Shown: positions 26,929-35,776 of the stretch, piece after piece | Numbering within the stretch: the stretch's first letter is position 1 | Layout: each line of letters begins with the position of its first letter | Origin: JACKAL01 sp964400355 | Lineage (GTDB): Bacteria; Bdellovibrionota; Bdellovibrionia; Bdellovibrionales; JAGQZY01 | Assembly: GCA_964400355.1 (NCBI GenBank) | Contig: CAYNTO010000005.1 | Coordinates: forward strand, 1-64,000 | Length of the DNA stretch: 64,000 nucleotides | Direction: 5' to 3' | Program-made: the position numbers and the translations under genes | Notes under the pieces: model-generated | Seen by the model: the letters and a program-made list of their open reading frames with translations, nothing else | Told to the model about the DNA's origin: nothing | Database searches by the model: none

Positions 26929-29072
26929 TATTTCACCTCATTCACAGGAGTGTACATAGTCACGCCTGAAAGTTCTAAATCACCGAAGTTCAAACGAATG
27001 CGATCGGAAGGAAGATAGATCTGAACCAAACGCCCGTTACCACCGGAATCATAAACCGGTTTGTAACCACATTTTGTTTCCTGAAGAGCGGACAGCACAT
27101 CGGCTGCTGGCGTGCCCACCTTAAAGCTAAGCTTAAGAGGACCGCACAGGTCATTCACCATTCCAAGTTTCATCGCCGTAGATACGCTCACCACTTTGTA
27201 AATGCGCTCATCTGCGGTTTCACAAGTGAGTTTGAGTCCTAGGCTCACAGTGAGTGAGCCAAGATCTACAAAAGACTGATCCTGCGATTTTACTTTTTCA
27301 GCCACATCAAAAGCCACATTTTGTACGCCGCGATCCAAGTACGAGCCGCGAGCCGTGAAGGCCTGATCACCGCGCTCATAGGTAACGTCTGCTTCGTTAC
27401 GACCCAAATCCCAGTTTTTCACGCGTACCACTTCGCCAATTGTAAAACCGGAAATAGAATTGAACACATCGCCAGGGAGTTGCTCCATAGCGGGGCCTGT
27501 AACGCCACAGGCATCTTTGGCTTGGCGCTGAACCGATTTTTTAATAACAGGATTCAGAACATCTTCGAGCACCAGTGGATCGATAGCATTGAACTCTTGC
27601 CCGATGTCGATCATCGTAAAGCTCTGCAAATGGCCGTCTTCTTCGCTGATTCCCAATTGCACGAATTTGCCATTCTTCGAAGTCTTGTCATAAACGATCA
27701 CAAATACGGTGTACGCTTTAATGTCTTTCTTTTGTTGTGCACCAGTGAGGTGCGGAATGATCGTCGCTTTTGGATAGGCTTTAGCGTATTCAGCGGCAAG
27801 GAAATCACGCACTTTCTCGGCAAAGAGCTTTACGTTTTGGCGCTGCAAACCCAAGTTGATCGCGAATGGAATCTCGCGGAATTCTCCGCTCGGAACAGCA
27901 ATTGTATTTTCCACATCAGCGGGAGCGCTTGGCTTGTAGACCTCGATCTGCACATCGTTGGCGTACTCGCGCACCACCACTGGAGAACCATTGATCGTCA
28001 GGTTGCGCAAATAATCGCGATAGACCTGAACCATCTTCATTTTGTCGGTTGGAAGTGGGAGCTCTGCCTCACGCTCATAGCGCGTGCGGTGGTACCCCAG
28101 GAAAACGCCGCTGTAATTGCGGCCGTAAAGATCGGTGCTTGCCGATGTTTCGGTGGTGATGTTGAGTTTTTGATCGACCGACTCCACCGTATCGCCAAAC
28201 CCGATAGTTTGGTTTTGTAGAGCGGGGAACTGATCGTCGATCGTGAAGCGACCGTTGATGATATCAAAATCGGCGTTCAATGGACCTTGCGGAGTCACCT
28301 TGATGACCATCACCACAAACACGATGAAGCGATCTTTCGAAAGCAGAAGCTGCATTCCTGGCAGAGCGATCACAAAGTTTTCCTGAGCATCCGGGCCCCA
28401 GTCCACGCGGCAATAACCAACGCTCAAGCAATCAAAGCTCTGGTCTTTGCCTTCAAACATGTTGTAGAAATCGCGGGCCATCTTGCGCGCACCCGCTTGG
28501 GTGTTGGCCGCATACTGGTTCGAGAAATCGTGTTTGAGTTTAAACGGCGAGTACGGCGACGGCACTTGGATATCTCCAGTGTATCCGCCAAACATTTGAA
28601 AGAATACTGGAGTGCGCGGCTCATCGGCACGCCAACGAACAACCATGTTTTCATCGTAAACAGCAACACCGTCGGCGTTTGGCGCTGTTCGTGGGATAGC
28701 GATCTGGCGCGACTCCTCATATGTCGTAGAAAAGCTGATTCCCGCTGCGCCACCTTTGCCGCCCCCGGCATACACGATCGGCTGGCTGGCATTGAATTTT
28801 ACTTTCTTATCGAACTCTTCGCCACCTGGCAAAAAGCTCGATGGATCAAAATTCAGCAGGCTATCTGTAGAGATCTCGCCATCAGCCGAGGTGATGTTTT
28901 TTACTTTGTCGTACAAAGAGCTGAAAATTTCGTCTTCCGAAAGCTCTTCCTTGGGCCGCTCGTGCGGGCGCTCATTCACGACGAGAGTGTTTTTATCGTA
29001 TTCTTTCGGAGCTTTAGAGCAGCCGAAAACAAAGGCCATGGCGACGAACGCCAATAGGATTTTTTGGATCAT
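26928..29072 (-). CDS. Large lipoprotein of unknown function, first gene of metalloprotease operon
   Basis: 714 residues. Signal peptide with lipobox V-F-G-C (Cys18) followed by S-K. The mature part is largely beta-type with a Gly/Ala patch (A-G-G-G-K-G-G-A-A-G) near residue 105. No catalytic motif is apparent. Its stop overlaps the start of the metzincin-like gene (TAATG), so the two are made together. It could be a partner, an inhibitor or a substrate-binding component of the protease. It probably heads the operon, since 470 bp without a clear gene lie upstream. Confidence 0.7.
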   Translation of the reverse strand: MIQKILLAFVAMAFVFGCSKAPKEYDKNTLVVNERPHERPKEELSEDEIFSSLYDKVKNITSADGEISTDSLLNFDPSSFLPGGEEFDKKVKFNASQPIVYAGGGKGGAAGISFSTTYEESRQIAIPRTAPNADGVAVYDENMVVRWRADEPRTPVFFQMFGGYTGDIQVPSPYSPFKLKHDFSNQYAANTQAGARKMARDFYNMFEGKDQSFDCLSVGYCRVDWGPDAQENFVIALPGMQLLLSKDRFIVFVVMVIKVTPQGPLNADFDIINGRFTIDDQFPALQNQTIGFGDTVESVDQKLNITTETSASTDLYGRNYSGVFLGYHRTRYEREAELPLPTDKMKMVQVYRDYLRNLTINGSPVVVREYANDVQIEVYKPSAPADVENTIAVPSGEFREIPFAINLGLQRQNVKLFAEKVRDFLAAEYAKAYPKATIIPHLTGAQQKKDIKAYTVFVIVYDKTSKNGKFVQLGISEEDGHLQSFTMIDIGQEFNAIDPLVLEDVLNPVIKKSVQRQAKDACGVTGPAMEQLPGDVFNSISGFTIGEVVRVKNWDLGRNEADVTYERGDQAFTARGSYLDRGVQNVAFDVAEKVKSQDQSFVDLGSLTVSLGLKLTCETADERIYKVVSVSTAMKLGMVNDLCGPLKLSFKVGTPAADVLSALQETKCGYKPVYDSGGNGRLVQIYLPSDRIRLNFGDLELSGVTMYTPVNEVK

Positions 29073-29538
29073 TATTTTATCCCCTTATAGAAGTGTTCCC
29101 CGGGGCCTCGTGCCCCAAATTTGGGCTAAAATCGCCTATTTAAGGAGTTTCTGTCAAGAATGGGTTTAAACCAGGTAACATATAGTGATTGGTGACTAAC
29201 ACTCCATGTAATAATTCCTCCCGCTGTGCCAAAAAACGCCCCTGAGAGCTAATATAGAGGCTTAAGGGCGATTCGCGGGTGGCGCAGGGATTGCTCTTAC
29301 TATAAGTAAACGGTTTAACGGAATGGTCGTAGGCTCCTCTGGGGGAGCGTGAAATGGGGCTTTATGTTGATTGGATCTTTGTTGTTCTCGGCAGTTTTGT
29401 TTGTTTCCTGCGAACGTCCTTCTGCGGGAATTGCGGCCTCCTTTGTGTGGGCGATGATCTCCTTTGCTCTGTTTGCGTCGGCCGTGTAATTACCTCCAAT
29501 TGAATAAAGCATCAATCTGACTTACAGTATGCGTACTC
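29073..29538. other. Intergenic region between divergent transcription units
   Basis: It contains the upstream region of the lipoprotein-metalloprotease operon, a possible long imperfect stem (CGCCCCTGAG near 29238 with its partner ending GGGCG near 29271), and a candidate 41-codon gene at 29364-29489. No named regulatory element is visible. Confidence 0.4.
29364..29489 (+). CDS. Candidate 41-residue membrane small protein
   Basis: ATG at 29364 with GGGG seven bases upstream (a GTG at 29349 in the same frame follows GGGGGAG too closely). The product is two hydrophobic stretches (L-I-G-S-L-L-F-S-A-V-L-F and S-F-V-W-A-M-I-S-F-A-L-F) joined by V-S-C-E-R-P-S-A. The first stretch plus V-S-C could also be a lipoprotein signal. 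It ends at a TAA about 50 bp before the glycosyltransferase gene. The coding assignment rests on composition only. Confidence 0.35.
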   Translation: MLIGSLLFSAVLFVSCERPSAGIAASFVWAMISFALFASAV

Positions 29539-30537
29539 ATGCGCGTTTTAATCATTCGTCTTTCGAGCTTCGGAGACATCCTGCAAACCCTACCCGCGGT
29601 CGATGCTCTGGCAGCGACGGGCGCCGAAGTGAGTTACCTGACCAAATCGAGCTTTGCACCTCTCCTCCGCCACCACCCCCGCCTTCACGAGGTTCTTGAG
29701 CTTGCCGGCAAAGGACGCATCGCCGACCTATGGGCTACCGCAAAGATTTTGCGCTCGAAAAACTTTACGCATGTTTACGATGCCCACAACAATTTGCGCT
29801 CGCTGATTTTAATATTTTTTTTGCGGCTTCTTGCCGGCACCACGTTTCGCCGAATCACTCGCTCTAAGAATCGCTGGCGGCGCTTTTTGTTTTTCAAACT
29901 GCGCCGGCCTGTCTTTAAAATGCCTTTCCGCGGAGCCGACTCGTTCATCGAACCTCTGAAGCCGTGGGGTGTTGCTTTTCCGGATCGCCACTCACAGCAT
30001 CTCTTCCTGCCGGAAAGTGCGGTCACGCTTCCGCACCAACCATTTATCGCTTTAGCCCCCTCTGCCGCGTGGGAGACCAAACGTTGGCCGGTGCACTATT
30101 GGATACAGTTGATCGCGGCTCACCCTGAACTGCACTTTGTGATTCTTGGTGGGCCCGAGGATTCTTTTTGTGAAGACATTTGCGCAGCGAGCCCCGAAAA
30201 CACCGTGAATCTGGCCGGAAAACTCCAACTCCTCGAAAGCTGTGCCGTGGTGGCTGCGTCGGCCGCGCTTATTTCTGGCGATACGGGCTTGCTCCACGCG
30301 GCCGATCAGTTGAATAAAACGTCCATCGCTCTTATCGGACCTACAGCTTTTGGTTACCCCTTTAATCAGTCTTCCACGGTGCTGGAGACGCAACTGTGGT
30401 GCAAACCGTGCAGCAAGGATGGCCGCTCTCCGTGTATCAATAGCGAATATCAGAGGTGCATGAAGGAGATCACCCCGCAGATGGTGAGCTCCACTCTGCG
30501 CGCCCAGCTCGCTCAACACAGCATGAGGGCTCCATGA
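29539..30537 (+). CDS. Glycosyltransferase family 9 (heptosyltransferase-like)
   Basis: 332 residues resembling ADP-heptose:LPS heptosyltransferases. The N-terminal R-L-S-S-F-G-D-I-L-Q-T-L-P-A-V is the GT9 acceptor-side signature. In the C-terminal domain, L-A-P-S-A-A-W-E-T-K-R-W-P, I-L-G-G-P-E-D and S-G-D-T-G-L-L-H-A-A-D form the sugar-nucleotide site. It should add heptose to the inner core of lipopolysaccharide on the cytoplasmic side. The stop overlaps the ATG of the Kdo-transferase-like gene (ATGA), giving a two-gene LPS-core operon. Whether it is WaaC or WaaF-like cannot be told. Confidence 0.88.
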   Translation: MRVLIIRLSSFGDILQTLPAVDALAATGAEVSYLTKSSFAPLLRHHPRLHEVLELAGKGRIADLWATAKILRSKNFTHVYDAHNNLRSLILIFFLRLLAGTTFRRITRSKNRWRRFLFFKLRRPVFKMPFRGADSFIEPLKPWGVAFPDRHSQHLFLPESAVTLPHQPFIALAPSAAWETKRWPVHYWIQLIAAHPELHFVILGGPEDSFCEDICAASPENTVNLAGKLQLLESCAVVAASAALISGDTGLLHAADQLNKTSIALIGPTAFGYPFNQSSTVLETQLWCKPCSKDGRSPCINSEYQRCMKEITPQMVSSTLRAQLAQHSMRAP

Positions 30538-31778
30538 TTTTCCGTATTCTTTATCCGCCTCTTTATTATTTTGCATGGTGCGTGGCTTTTGGTTTGAAAG
30601 GGTTTTTTCCAAAACTCAAGCGCGGTTTCGAGCTGCGCAAAGTTCAAAATGGTGTTCCCCCATGGCTCAATCATCCGCCGGGCACGCGGCCCCTATGGGT
30701 TCATGCACCCTCTGGAGAATTTGAATACGCCATTGCGCTCATTCGCGAATTAAAAAAACGCAACCCCGCGATCCCCATACTCCTCACCTATTACACGGGA
30801 TCCTATCTCCACCGCGTGAGCCGGGAGCCGTTGCTCGATTTCTACTGCCCACTGCCATGGGATACGAGTGATGTATTGGATCAGTTTATAGAACACCATC
30901 AGCCTCGCCAACTCTTGATCGCGCAAACGGGAATTTGGCCAAAAATGCTTGAGTCCTGCAAACGCCACGACGTGCCCACTGCCATTTTCTCCATGTCCTT
31001 TAATAAAATACCAACGGGAATCGGTGCTGAATTCTACCGCTGGATCCTGCGCGATATGGATCGATTTTACGTGATCTCCGAGGACGACAAACAAAACCTG
31101 CTGCGTTTAAATCCACAGTGGAATGTGCAGGTTTATGGCGACACTCGCTATGATCAATGTTTGTACCGTTTGGCGCAGGAGAGTTTTATTAAGGTTGCGC
31201 GCGACCTATTGCCAAAAAAGGTATTTGTCTGCGCATCGACCTGGAGCGAAGACGAAGCCGCGCTTTTACCCTACATTCGAGACCATGCCGATCGCGTCCA
31301 CTGGATCATCGTGCCTCACGAGGTGGACGACGAGCACATTCGAAGCATTCAAAACTCCCTTGCAGGCGTACCCACGTTTCTCTATTCGAAAATTCAAACG
31401 TGGAATGGCGACGGTGTTTTAATTGTGGATGAATTTGGTGTGCTGGCAACGCTTTATAAAATCGCTGACAGCGCCTTCATCGGCGGCTCCTTTAAAGCGC
31501 GCGTTCATTCCGTGATGGAGGCCTTGGCGTGCGGCAATCTGACGTTCGTAGGCCCTCACCATTTGACCAACCGTGAGGCCCTCCAGTTTTCAAAATTTCA
31601 GGCCACGTCGATCGCGCCGGTGCAAATTTTTAAAGACCCTAGCCAGGTGGGCGAACTTTTGCCGCGCCTAGAGAACTGGCAGATGGTGGATCGAGAAATT
31701 CTAAAGAAAGCATTTCGAGCCCAGGCCGGTGTGAGCGCCCGGCTTGCCGAACACATTCTAAACAACCTTGGGTTGTGA
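30534..31778 (+). CDS. 3-deoxy-D-manno-octulosonic acid transferase-like protein
   Basis: 414 residues from the ATG at 30534, chosen because it overlaps the upstream stop and opens a hydrophobic N-terminal anchor. Similar to WaaA (KdtA): W-V-H-A-P-S-G-E near the N-terminus, Y-C-P-L-P-W-D for the family's YLPLD block, and V-M-E-A-L-A-C-G plus V-G-P-H in the C-terminal domain. Two family positions are altered: the S-x-G-E motif reads S-G-E, and the M-E-T-E-L-W-P block reads A-Q-T-G-I-W-P. It is probably a membrane-associated GT30-type enzyme attaching Kdo or a similar sugar to lipid A; the changes leave donor and acceptor open. Confidence 0.8.
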   Translation: MIFRILYPPLYYFAWCVAFGLKGFFPKLKRGFELRKVQNGVPPWLNHPPGTRPLWVHAPSGEFEYAIALIRELKKRNPAIPILLTYYTGSYLHRVSREPLLDFYCPLPWDTSDVLDQFIEHHQPRQLLIAQTGIWPKMLESCKRHDVPTAIFSMSFNKIPTGIGAEFYRWILRDMDRFYVISEDDKQNLLRLNPQWNVQVYGDTRYDQCLYRLAQESFIKVARDLLPKKVFVCASTWSEDEAALLPYIRDHADRVHWIIVPHEVDDEHIRSIQNSLAGVPTFLYSKIQTWNGDGVLIVDEFGVLATLYKIADSAFIGGSFKARVHSVMEALACGNLTFVGPHHLTNREALQFSKFQATSIAPVQIFKDPSQVGELLPRLENWQMVDREILKKAFRAQAGVSARLAEHILNNLGL

Positions 31779-31849
31779 TGATTTGGCGACATAAATAACA
31801 CTGATGAATGATTGTTCGTGAATTTAGTCTATGTTAATCTCTCCAAACT

Positions 31850-33205
31850 ATGAATATTCTATTAACTGGTGCCACCGGTCTTATTGGTAAAAAAGTCGGA
31901 CAGCTTTTAGTGAAGAACGGCCACACCGTCTACGCCGTGTCTCGCAACATCAAGAAAGCCAAACTAGAGGCGCCTTTTCCGGCAATTTGGATCGAGTGTG
32001 ACTTGGAGAAAGAACTTATCCCTCTGAGCGCACCGGAGAAGATCGATGGAGTCATTCACCTCGCGGGTGAAAATGTGGGAGAGCGGCCATGGGATCACCG
32101 GCAAAAAGAGCGCATCCTCAATTCCCGCACCCGCGGTACGCGCAATCTTATGGCATCTCTACACTTGAACAAACTTCCATTTTTTATTGGCGCCTCAGCC
32201 ATTGGGTATTACGCCGCCGGTGATGACCTTCACACAGAAGATTCCCAACCGGGAAGTGATTTTTTGAGTGAGGTCACACAGGCCTGGGAAAATGAGTTCA
32301 CGGATGTTTGCCCAGAATGCCGCATCTGCCTTTTGCGCTTGGGCGTTGTGCTCTCCACCGAAGGAGGAGCATTGCCGCGTATGGTTTTCCCGGCTCAAGT
32401 TTTTGCTTCGAGCGCACTCGGCTCTGGAAAACAGTGGATGAGTTGGGTGCACATCGACGACGTGGCTCGCGCCTTCATTTTCGCTGTGGAAAACTCGTCA
32501 CTAAAAGGCACGTTTAATGTCGTTGCACCGGAACCGGTGGAGCAAAAAAACTTTGCGCGCGCCATTGCCTCTACCATTGGAGCCTTTAATGGTCCGGCCG
32601 TACCCAGTCTTGCGTTGCGCTTGATGCTCGGCGAGCAGGCTAGCATGGTCCTCTCTTCGTTGCGCGTTTCTGCTCAAAAGCTAGAGAAAACTGGGTTTAA
32701 ATTTTTGTACTCCGATCTTAGGAGTGCCCTTCAGGATTTATTAGGAGAATGGAATAACGGTTACAGCGTGAAAAAATTTGAGCAGTATTTCGATATGCCG
32801 AAAGAACAGCTCTTTCGTTTTTTTTCGATTGCCGAAAATTTAGAAAAGATCACTCCGGCGTTTATGAACTTTCGTATTGAAAAGAAATCCACCGAAAACA
32901 TCGAAGACGGCACTCTCATTGACTACAAACTCAAAGTCCACGGTGTTCCTCTTAGTTGGCGAACGAAAATTGAATCATGGAACCCGCCCCACTCCTTTGT
33001 CGACACCCAACTCAAAGGGCCTTACTCCTATTGGCATCACACTCACACTTTTGAGGATTTGGGAAAAGGCACTCTCATGAAGGACAAGGTGCGATTTAAA
33101 TTGCCACTCGGATTGCCGGGTCGCCTTGCGGCGCTGGCGTTCGTCGATAAAGACGTGAACAGCATCTTCGAGTACCGACGTTCATCAGTTTTAGAATATC
33201 TTTGA
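31850..33205 (+). CDS. TIGR01777 NAD(P)-dependent epimerase fused to SRPBCC domain
   Basis: 451 residues. Residues 1-300 are an SDR of the TIGR01777/YfcH type: T-G-A-T-G-L-I-G at the N-terminus, H-L-A-G-E-N-V, G-A-S-A-I-G-Y-Y-A and W-V-H-I-D-D-V-A. Residues 310-451 are a START/SRPBCC hydrophobic-ligand domain (F-S-I-A-E-N-L-E-K-I-T-P, F-V-D-T-Q-L-K-G-P-Y, W-H-H-T-H-T-F). The same pairing is known in other bacteria. The substrate is unknown. No clear Shine-Dalgarno precedes the ATG. The nucleosidase gene follows 31 bp later on the same strand. Confidence 0.88.
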   Translation: MNILLTGATGLIGKKVGQLLVKNGHTVYAVSRNIKKAKLEAPFPAIWIECDLEKELIPLSAPEKIDGVIHLAGENVGERPWDHRQKERILNSRTRGTRNLMASLHLNKLPFFIGASAIGYYAAGDDLHTEDSQPGSDFLSEVTQAWENEFTDVCPECRICLLRLGVVLSTEGGALPRMVFPAQVFASSALGSGKQWMSWVHIDDVARAFIFAVENSSLKGTFNVVAPEPVEQKNFARAIASTIGAFNGPAVPSLALRLMLGEQASMVLSSLRVSAQKLEKTGFKFLYSDLRSALQDLLGEWNNGYSVKKFEQYFDMPKEQLFRFFSIAENLEKITPAFMNFRIEKKSTENIEDGTLIDYKLKVHGVPLSWRTKIESWNPPHSFVDTQLKGPYSYWHHTHTFEDLGKGTLMKDKVRFKLPLGLPGRLAALAFVDKDVNSIFEYRRSSVLEYL

Positions 33206-33236
33206 TTCCGAGCGCTCTGCCCATTATGGTGGGCCT

Positions 33237-33896
33237 ATGCTTTTAATCCTGTGCCCTCTCCCCATTGAGCTCAACGGTGTGCTCGACGCTCTCACTCAGG
33301 ATGGCTTTGAGGTTCGCGAGATCACTACCCATCACACCCGATACATTTGTGAATCATTGGGATGGATTCTTTCTACCGGTGGGCACGGAAAAACGCAGTT
33401 TGCGATTCAAACGCAGTATCTCCTCCACCAACATCCGCAGATCACAGGTGTGATCTGCTTAGGTGCCTGCGGATCTTTATCGTCACAGGTCAAGCCTCTG
33501 GACCTAGTGATTGCCACACACACCATCGAGCATGATTTTAAAACGCGATTTTTACCAAAGCCTCCGCCGCGCTTTACAGCCAGCGAAGAGCTGCTTGCCT
33601 CATTAGAACGACCAATTCCGTCTGTTCATTTCGGTGCGGTGGCCAGTGGTGATGAAGACATAATAGATCCCCAGCGGGCCCGCGAGCTTGCAGAACTCAC
33701 AGGCGCTATCGCCGTTGCGTGGGAGGGTGCCGGCGGAGCCCGTGTGTGCAAATTTTTGGAGATACCGTATTTAGAAATCCGTGGCGTCACCGACTCCGCA
33801 GACGGAAACGCCCTCGCTCACTTTAAAACCAACGTTTCAAAAGTTATGGCAACGGCGTACGCGCTAATTAAAAAATCCTTTGCCAAGCCCTCCTAG
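33237..33896 (+). CDS. Nucleoside phosphorylase-type nucleosidase (MTA/SAH or futalosine type)
   Basis: 219 residues of the PNP_UDP_1 fold. Motifs: G-G-H-G-K-T (family G-V-G-K), C-L-G-A-C-G-S-L, A-S-G-D-E-D-I, V-A-W-E-G-A-G-G-A-R-V with the ribose-binding Glu, and R-G-V-T-D-S-A-D with the base-binding Asp. It would hydrolyse a purine nucleoside such as methylthioadenosine, S-adenosylhomocysteine or futalosine. The substrate cannot be decided from these residues, and there is no menaquinone gene nearby. Its stop overlaps the end of the convergent esterase gene. Confidence 0.82.
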   Translation: MLLILCPLPIELNGVLDALTQDGFEVREITTHHTRYICESLGWILSTGGHGKTQFAIQTQYLLHQHPQITGVICLGACGSLSSQVKPLDLVIATHTIEHDFKTRFLPKPPPRFTASEELLASLERPIPSVHFGAVASGDEDIIDPQRARELAELTGAIAVAWEGAGGARVCKFLEIPYLEIRGVTDSADGNALAHFKTNVSKVMATAYALIKKSFAKPS

Positions 33897-34732
33897 GGCG
33901 TTGCCAAAAATTGTGCAATGCTTGCGCTATCCAGTGCACAGTGACCGCCGGGCCAACTCTGTATTTGAGTCAGTTGTTTGAGCGGGAGGAGCATTTGCGC
34001 GAATGCGTCTCCACCTGGTTTAAAATTATGATCGAGCTGATTGATGCCAATCAATAGCGGCACCGGGTTGGCCGCTATCAACGGGAGCAATTGGTAGGGG
34101 TTTACTTGGGAGTTCCAGGTCTGTTCGTCGGGCACAAATGCTTTTGCAATAAACGACAGGCTGGTGAGAGTCGCGATATCGGCACCGGTTTGTACTGAAT
34201 GCTCTAAAATCTCTTTCTCACTCGCAAAAGGAGACAAGTTCACCAGCGCCGGGCAAGCCATCACGGCGCGAGAAAACGTTTCAGGAGGCATCTTTGCAAG
34301 CACTTGCGTGCTGTTAAAGCCACCCATGGACAATCCCATGAGCAGGCGCCGGGCGGCAACTCCTCCCACCGCGAGCATTTCCATTTGTGGCATGACTGCT
34401 TGTTGAAAAACTGGGAGCAACCCACTGTTCTCGGAACCATTGGGTTCAACGAGAAGCCAGTACTCACCAAAGCTAATGGTAATCACCACGGGAGGCTGGA
34501 CGCCACTGGATTCCCAGTTGAGATAAATACCTTTACTGATAGTCGGCCATTGGTTTGCATCGCCTCCACCACCGTGAAAGTAGTAGAGGACGTCGAGCGA
34601 AGAATTCGGGGCTTTCGTGATGCAGTAAGAGTACGGAACCGGCTGCTCCATCTGACCGCAAGTTTGCGTGATGGCCGCCGTAGCGAGTGATGATACAGCG
34701 GTGACTAAAAATACAAATATAAACTTGAACAT
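33893..34732 (-). CDS. Secreted alpha/beta-hydrolase (esterase family)
   Basis: About 280 residues beginning at the ATG at 34732 (a TTG three bases upstream is also open). Signal peptide with cleavage near A-T-A-A. The oxyanion block is Y-F-H-G-G-G-G-D and the nucleophile elbow is G-L-S-M-G-G-F, with Ser as nucleophile. The terminal His is likely in G-G-H-C-A-L-D. This matches the esterase D/feruloyl-esterase branch. A G-rich Shine-Dalgarno precedes the start. It lies 40 bp downstream of trpS on the same strand. The substrate is unknown; the location is periplasmic or extracellular. Confidence 0.82.
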   Translation of the reverse strand: MFKFIFVFLVTAVSSLATAAITQTCGQMEQPVPYSYCITKAPNSSLDVLYYFHGGGGDANQWPTISKGIYLNWESSGVQPPVVITISFGEYWLLVEPNGSENSGLLPVFQQAVMPQMEMLAVGGVAARRLLMGLSMGGFNSTQVLAKMPPETFSRAVMACPALVNLSPFASEKEILEHSVQTGADIATLTSLSFIAKAFVPDEQTWNSQVNPYQLLPLIAANPVPLLIGINQLDHNFKPGGDAFAQMLLPLKQLTQIQSWPGGHCALDSASIAQFLATP

Positions 34733-34774
34733 CAAGGCCCCCCCAATATGGTTGAGAGTTGGTTCTACCCCACC

Positions 34775-35773
34775 TCAGCGGAGAATCTCAAGACCGATCT
34801 TTTCATATACGGATTTGAGCGTGGCGTTGGCTCTCTGCTCCGCGCGCTCTTTATTGGCGCGCATGATCTTTTCAAGTTCGCCGCGATCATTCATAAGCGT
34901 CGCATATTTTTCCTGAACGGGCTTTAAAGCCTCCACCACGATCTGCGCCAGATCTCCTTTGAAGTGCCCGTACATTTTACCCTTATATGCCTCTTCGATG
35001 TCGGCATAAGATTTTCCGCTGAATGCAGAGTAAATTGTCATGAGGTTGGAAATCCCCGCTTTGTTTTCCAAATCAAAAAACACTCGAGCCTCCGGGTCGG
35101 AATCGGTCACGGCAGACTTGATTTTCTTTTCAATCTTTTTCGGTAGATCAAGAAGCGACACATAGGTATTTGGATCTTCATCCGACTTGGACATTTTTTT
35201 AGATGGATCTTGTAAACTCATAATGCGTGCGCCGACTTTAGGAATAAACGGATCAGGGATTTTAAAAGCCACGCCAAATTTTTTATTAAAACTCTCCGCC
35301 AGATCACGGGTCAGCTCCAAATGCTGCTTTTGATCTTCACCCACCGGCACCAGATCGGCCTGGTACAACAGGATGTCGGCAGCCATCAACACGGGATAGG
35401 TGTAAAGGCCGCAGTTGATCTCATTTGTTTTTGCCGATTTCTCTTTAAACTGCGTCATCCGATTCAAAGCGCCCATGGGTGTGATGCAACTGAGGATCCA
35501 TGTGAGTTCGGCGTGCGCGGGTATATGCGATTGAAAAAAAATAACATTTTTTATTGGATCCAGACCACAGGCCAAATACTGTGCGAAAAAACTAAACCGG
35601 CGCTCGTGAAACTCCTTCGGATCCTGTTTTACAGTGAGTGCATGGAGATCGGCGACCATATAGTAACAGTCGTAGTCATCCTGCATGCGCGTCCAATTGG
35701 AAATGGCGCCGATATAGTTGCCTATGGTCATTATGCCCGTAGTGGTGCTGCCGCTAAGAATGGTTTTTTTCAT
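34775..35773 (-). CDS. trpS: Tryptophanyl-tRNA synthetase
   Basis: 332 residues, the usual bacterial TrpRS length. The class I signature is S-G-S-T-T-T-G-I-M-T-I-G-N-Y-I-G-A (T-I-G-N replaces HIGH, normal for TrpRS) and K-M-S-K-S lies at about 195. It charges tRNA-Trp in the cytosol. The gene begins three bases after the stop of the small TPM-domain gene, so it is probably transcribed with the lemA-TPM genes. An unusual but not unique arrangement. Confidence 0.95.
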   Translation of the reverse strand: MKKTILSGSTTTGIMTIGNYIGAISNWTRMQDDYDCYYMVADLHALTVKQDPKEFHERRFSFFAQYLACGLDPIKNVIFFQSHIPAHAELTWILSCITPMGALNRMTQFKEKSAKTNEINCGLYTYPVLMAADILLYQADLVPVGEDQKQHLELTRDLAESFNKKFGVAFKIPDPFIPKVGARIMSLQDPSKKMSKSDEDPNTYVSLLDLPKKIEKKIKSAVTDSDPEARVFFDLENKAGISNLMTIYSAFSGKSYADIEEAYKGKMYGHFKGDLAQIVVEALKPVQEKYATLMNDRGELEKIMRANKERAEQRANATLKSVYEKIGLEILR

Positions 35774-35776
35774 ACT

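Noticed and set aside
27321..28220. 299-codon plus-strand frame opposite the large lipoprotein gene
   Set aside because: The minus-strand gene has a lipobox, coupled neighbours and a coherent protein. The plus frame is rich in His and Cys runs typical of antisense reads.
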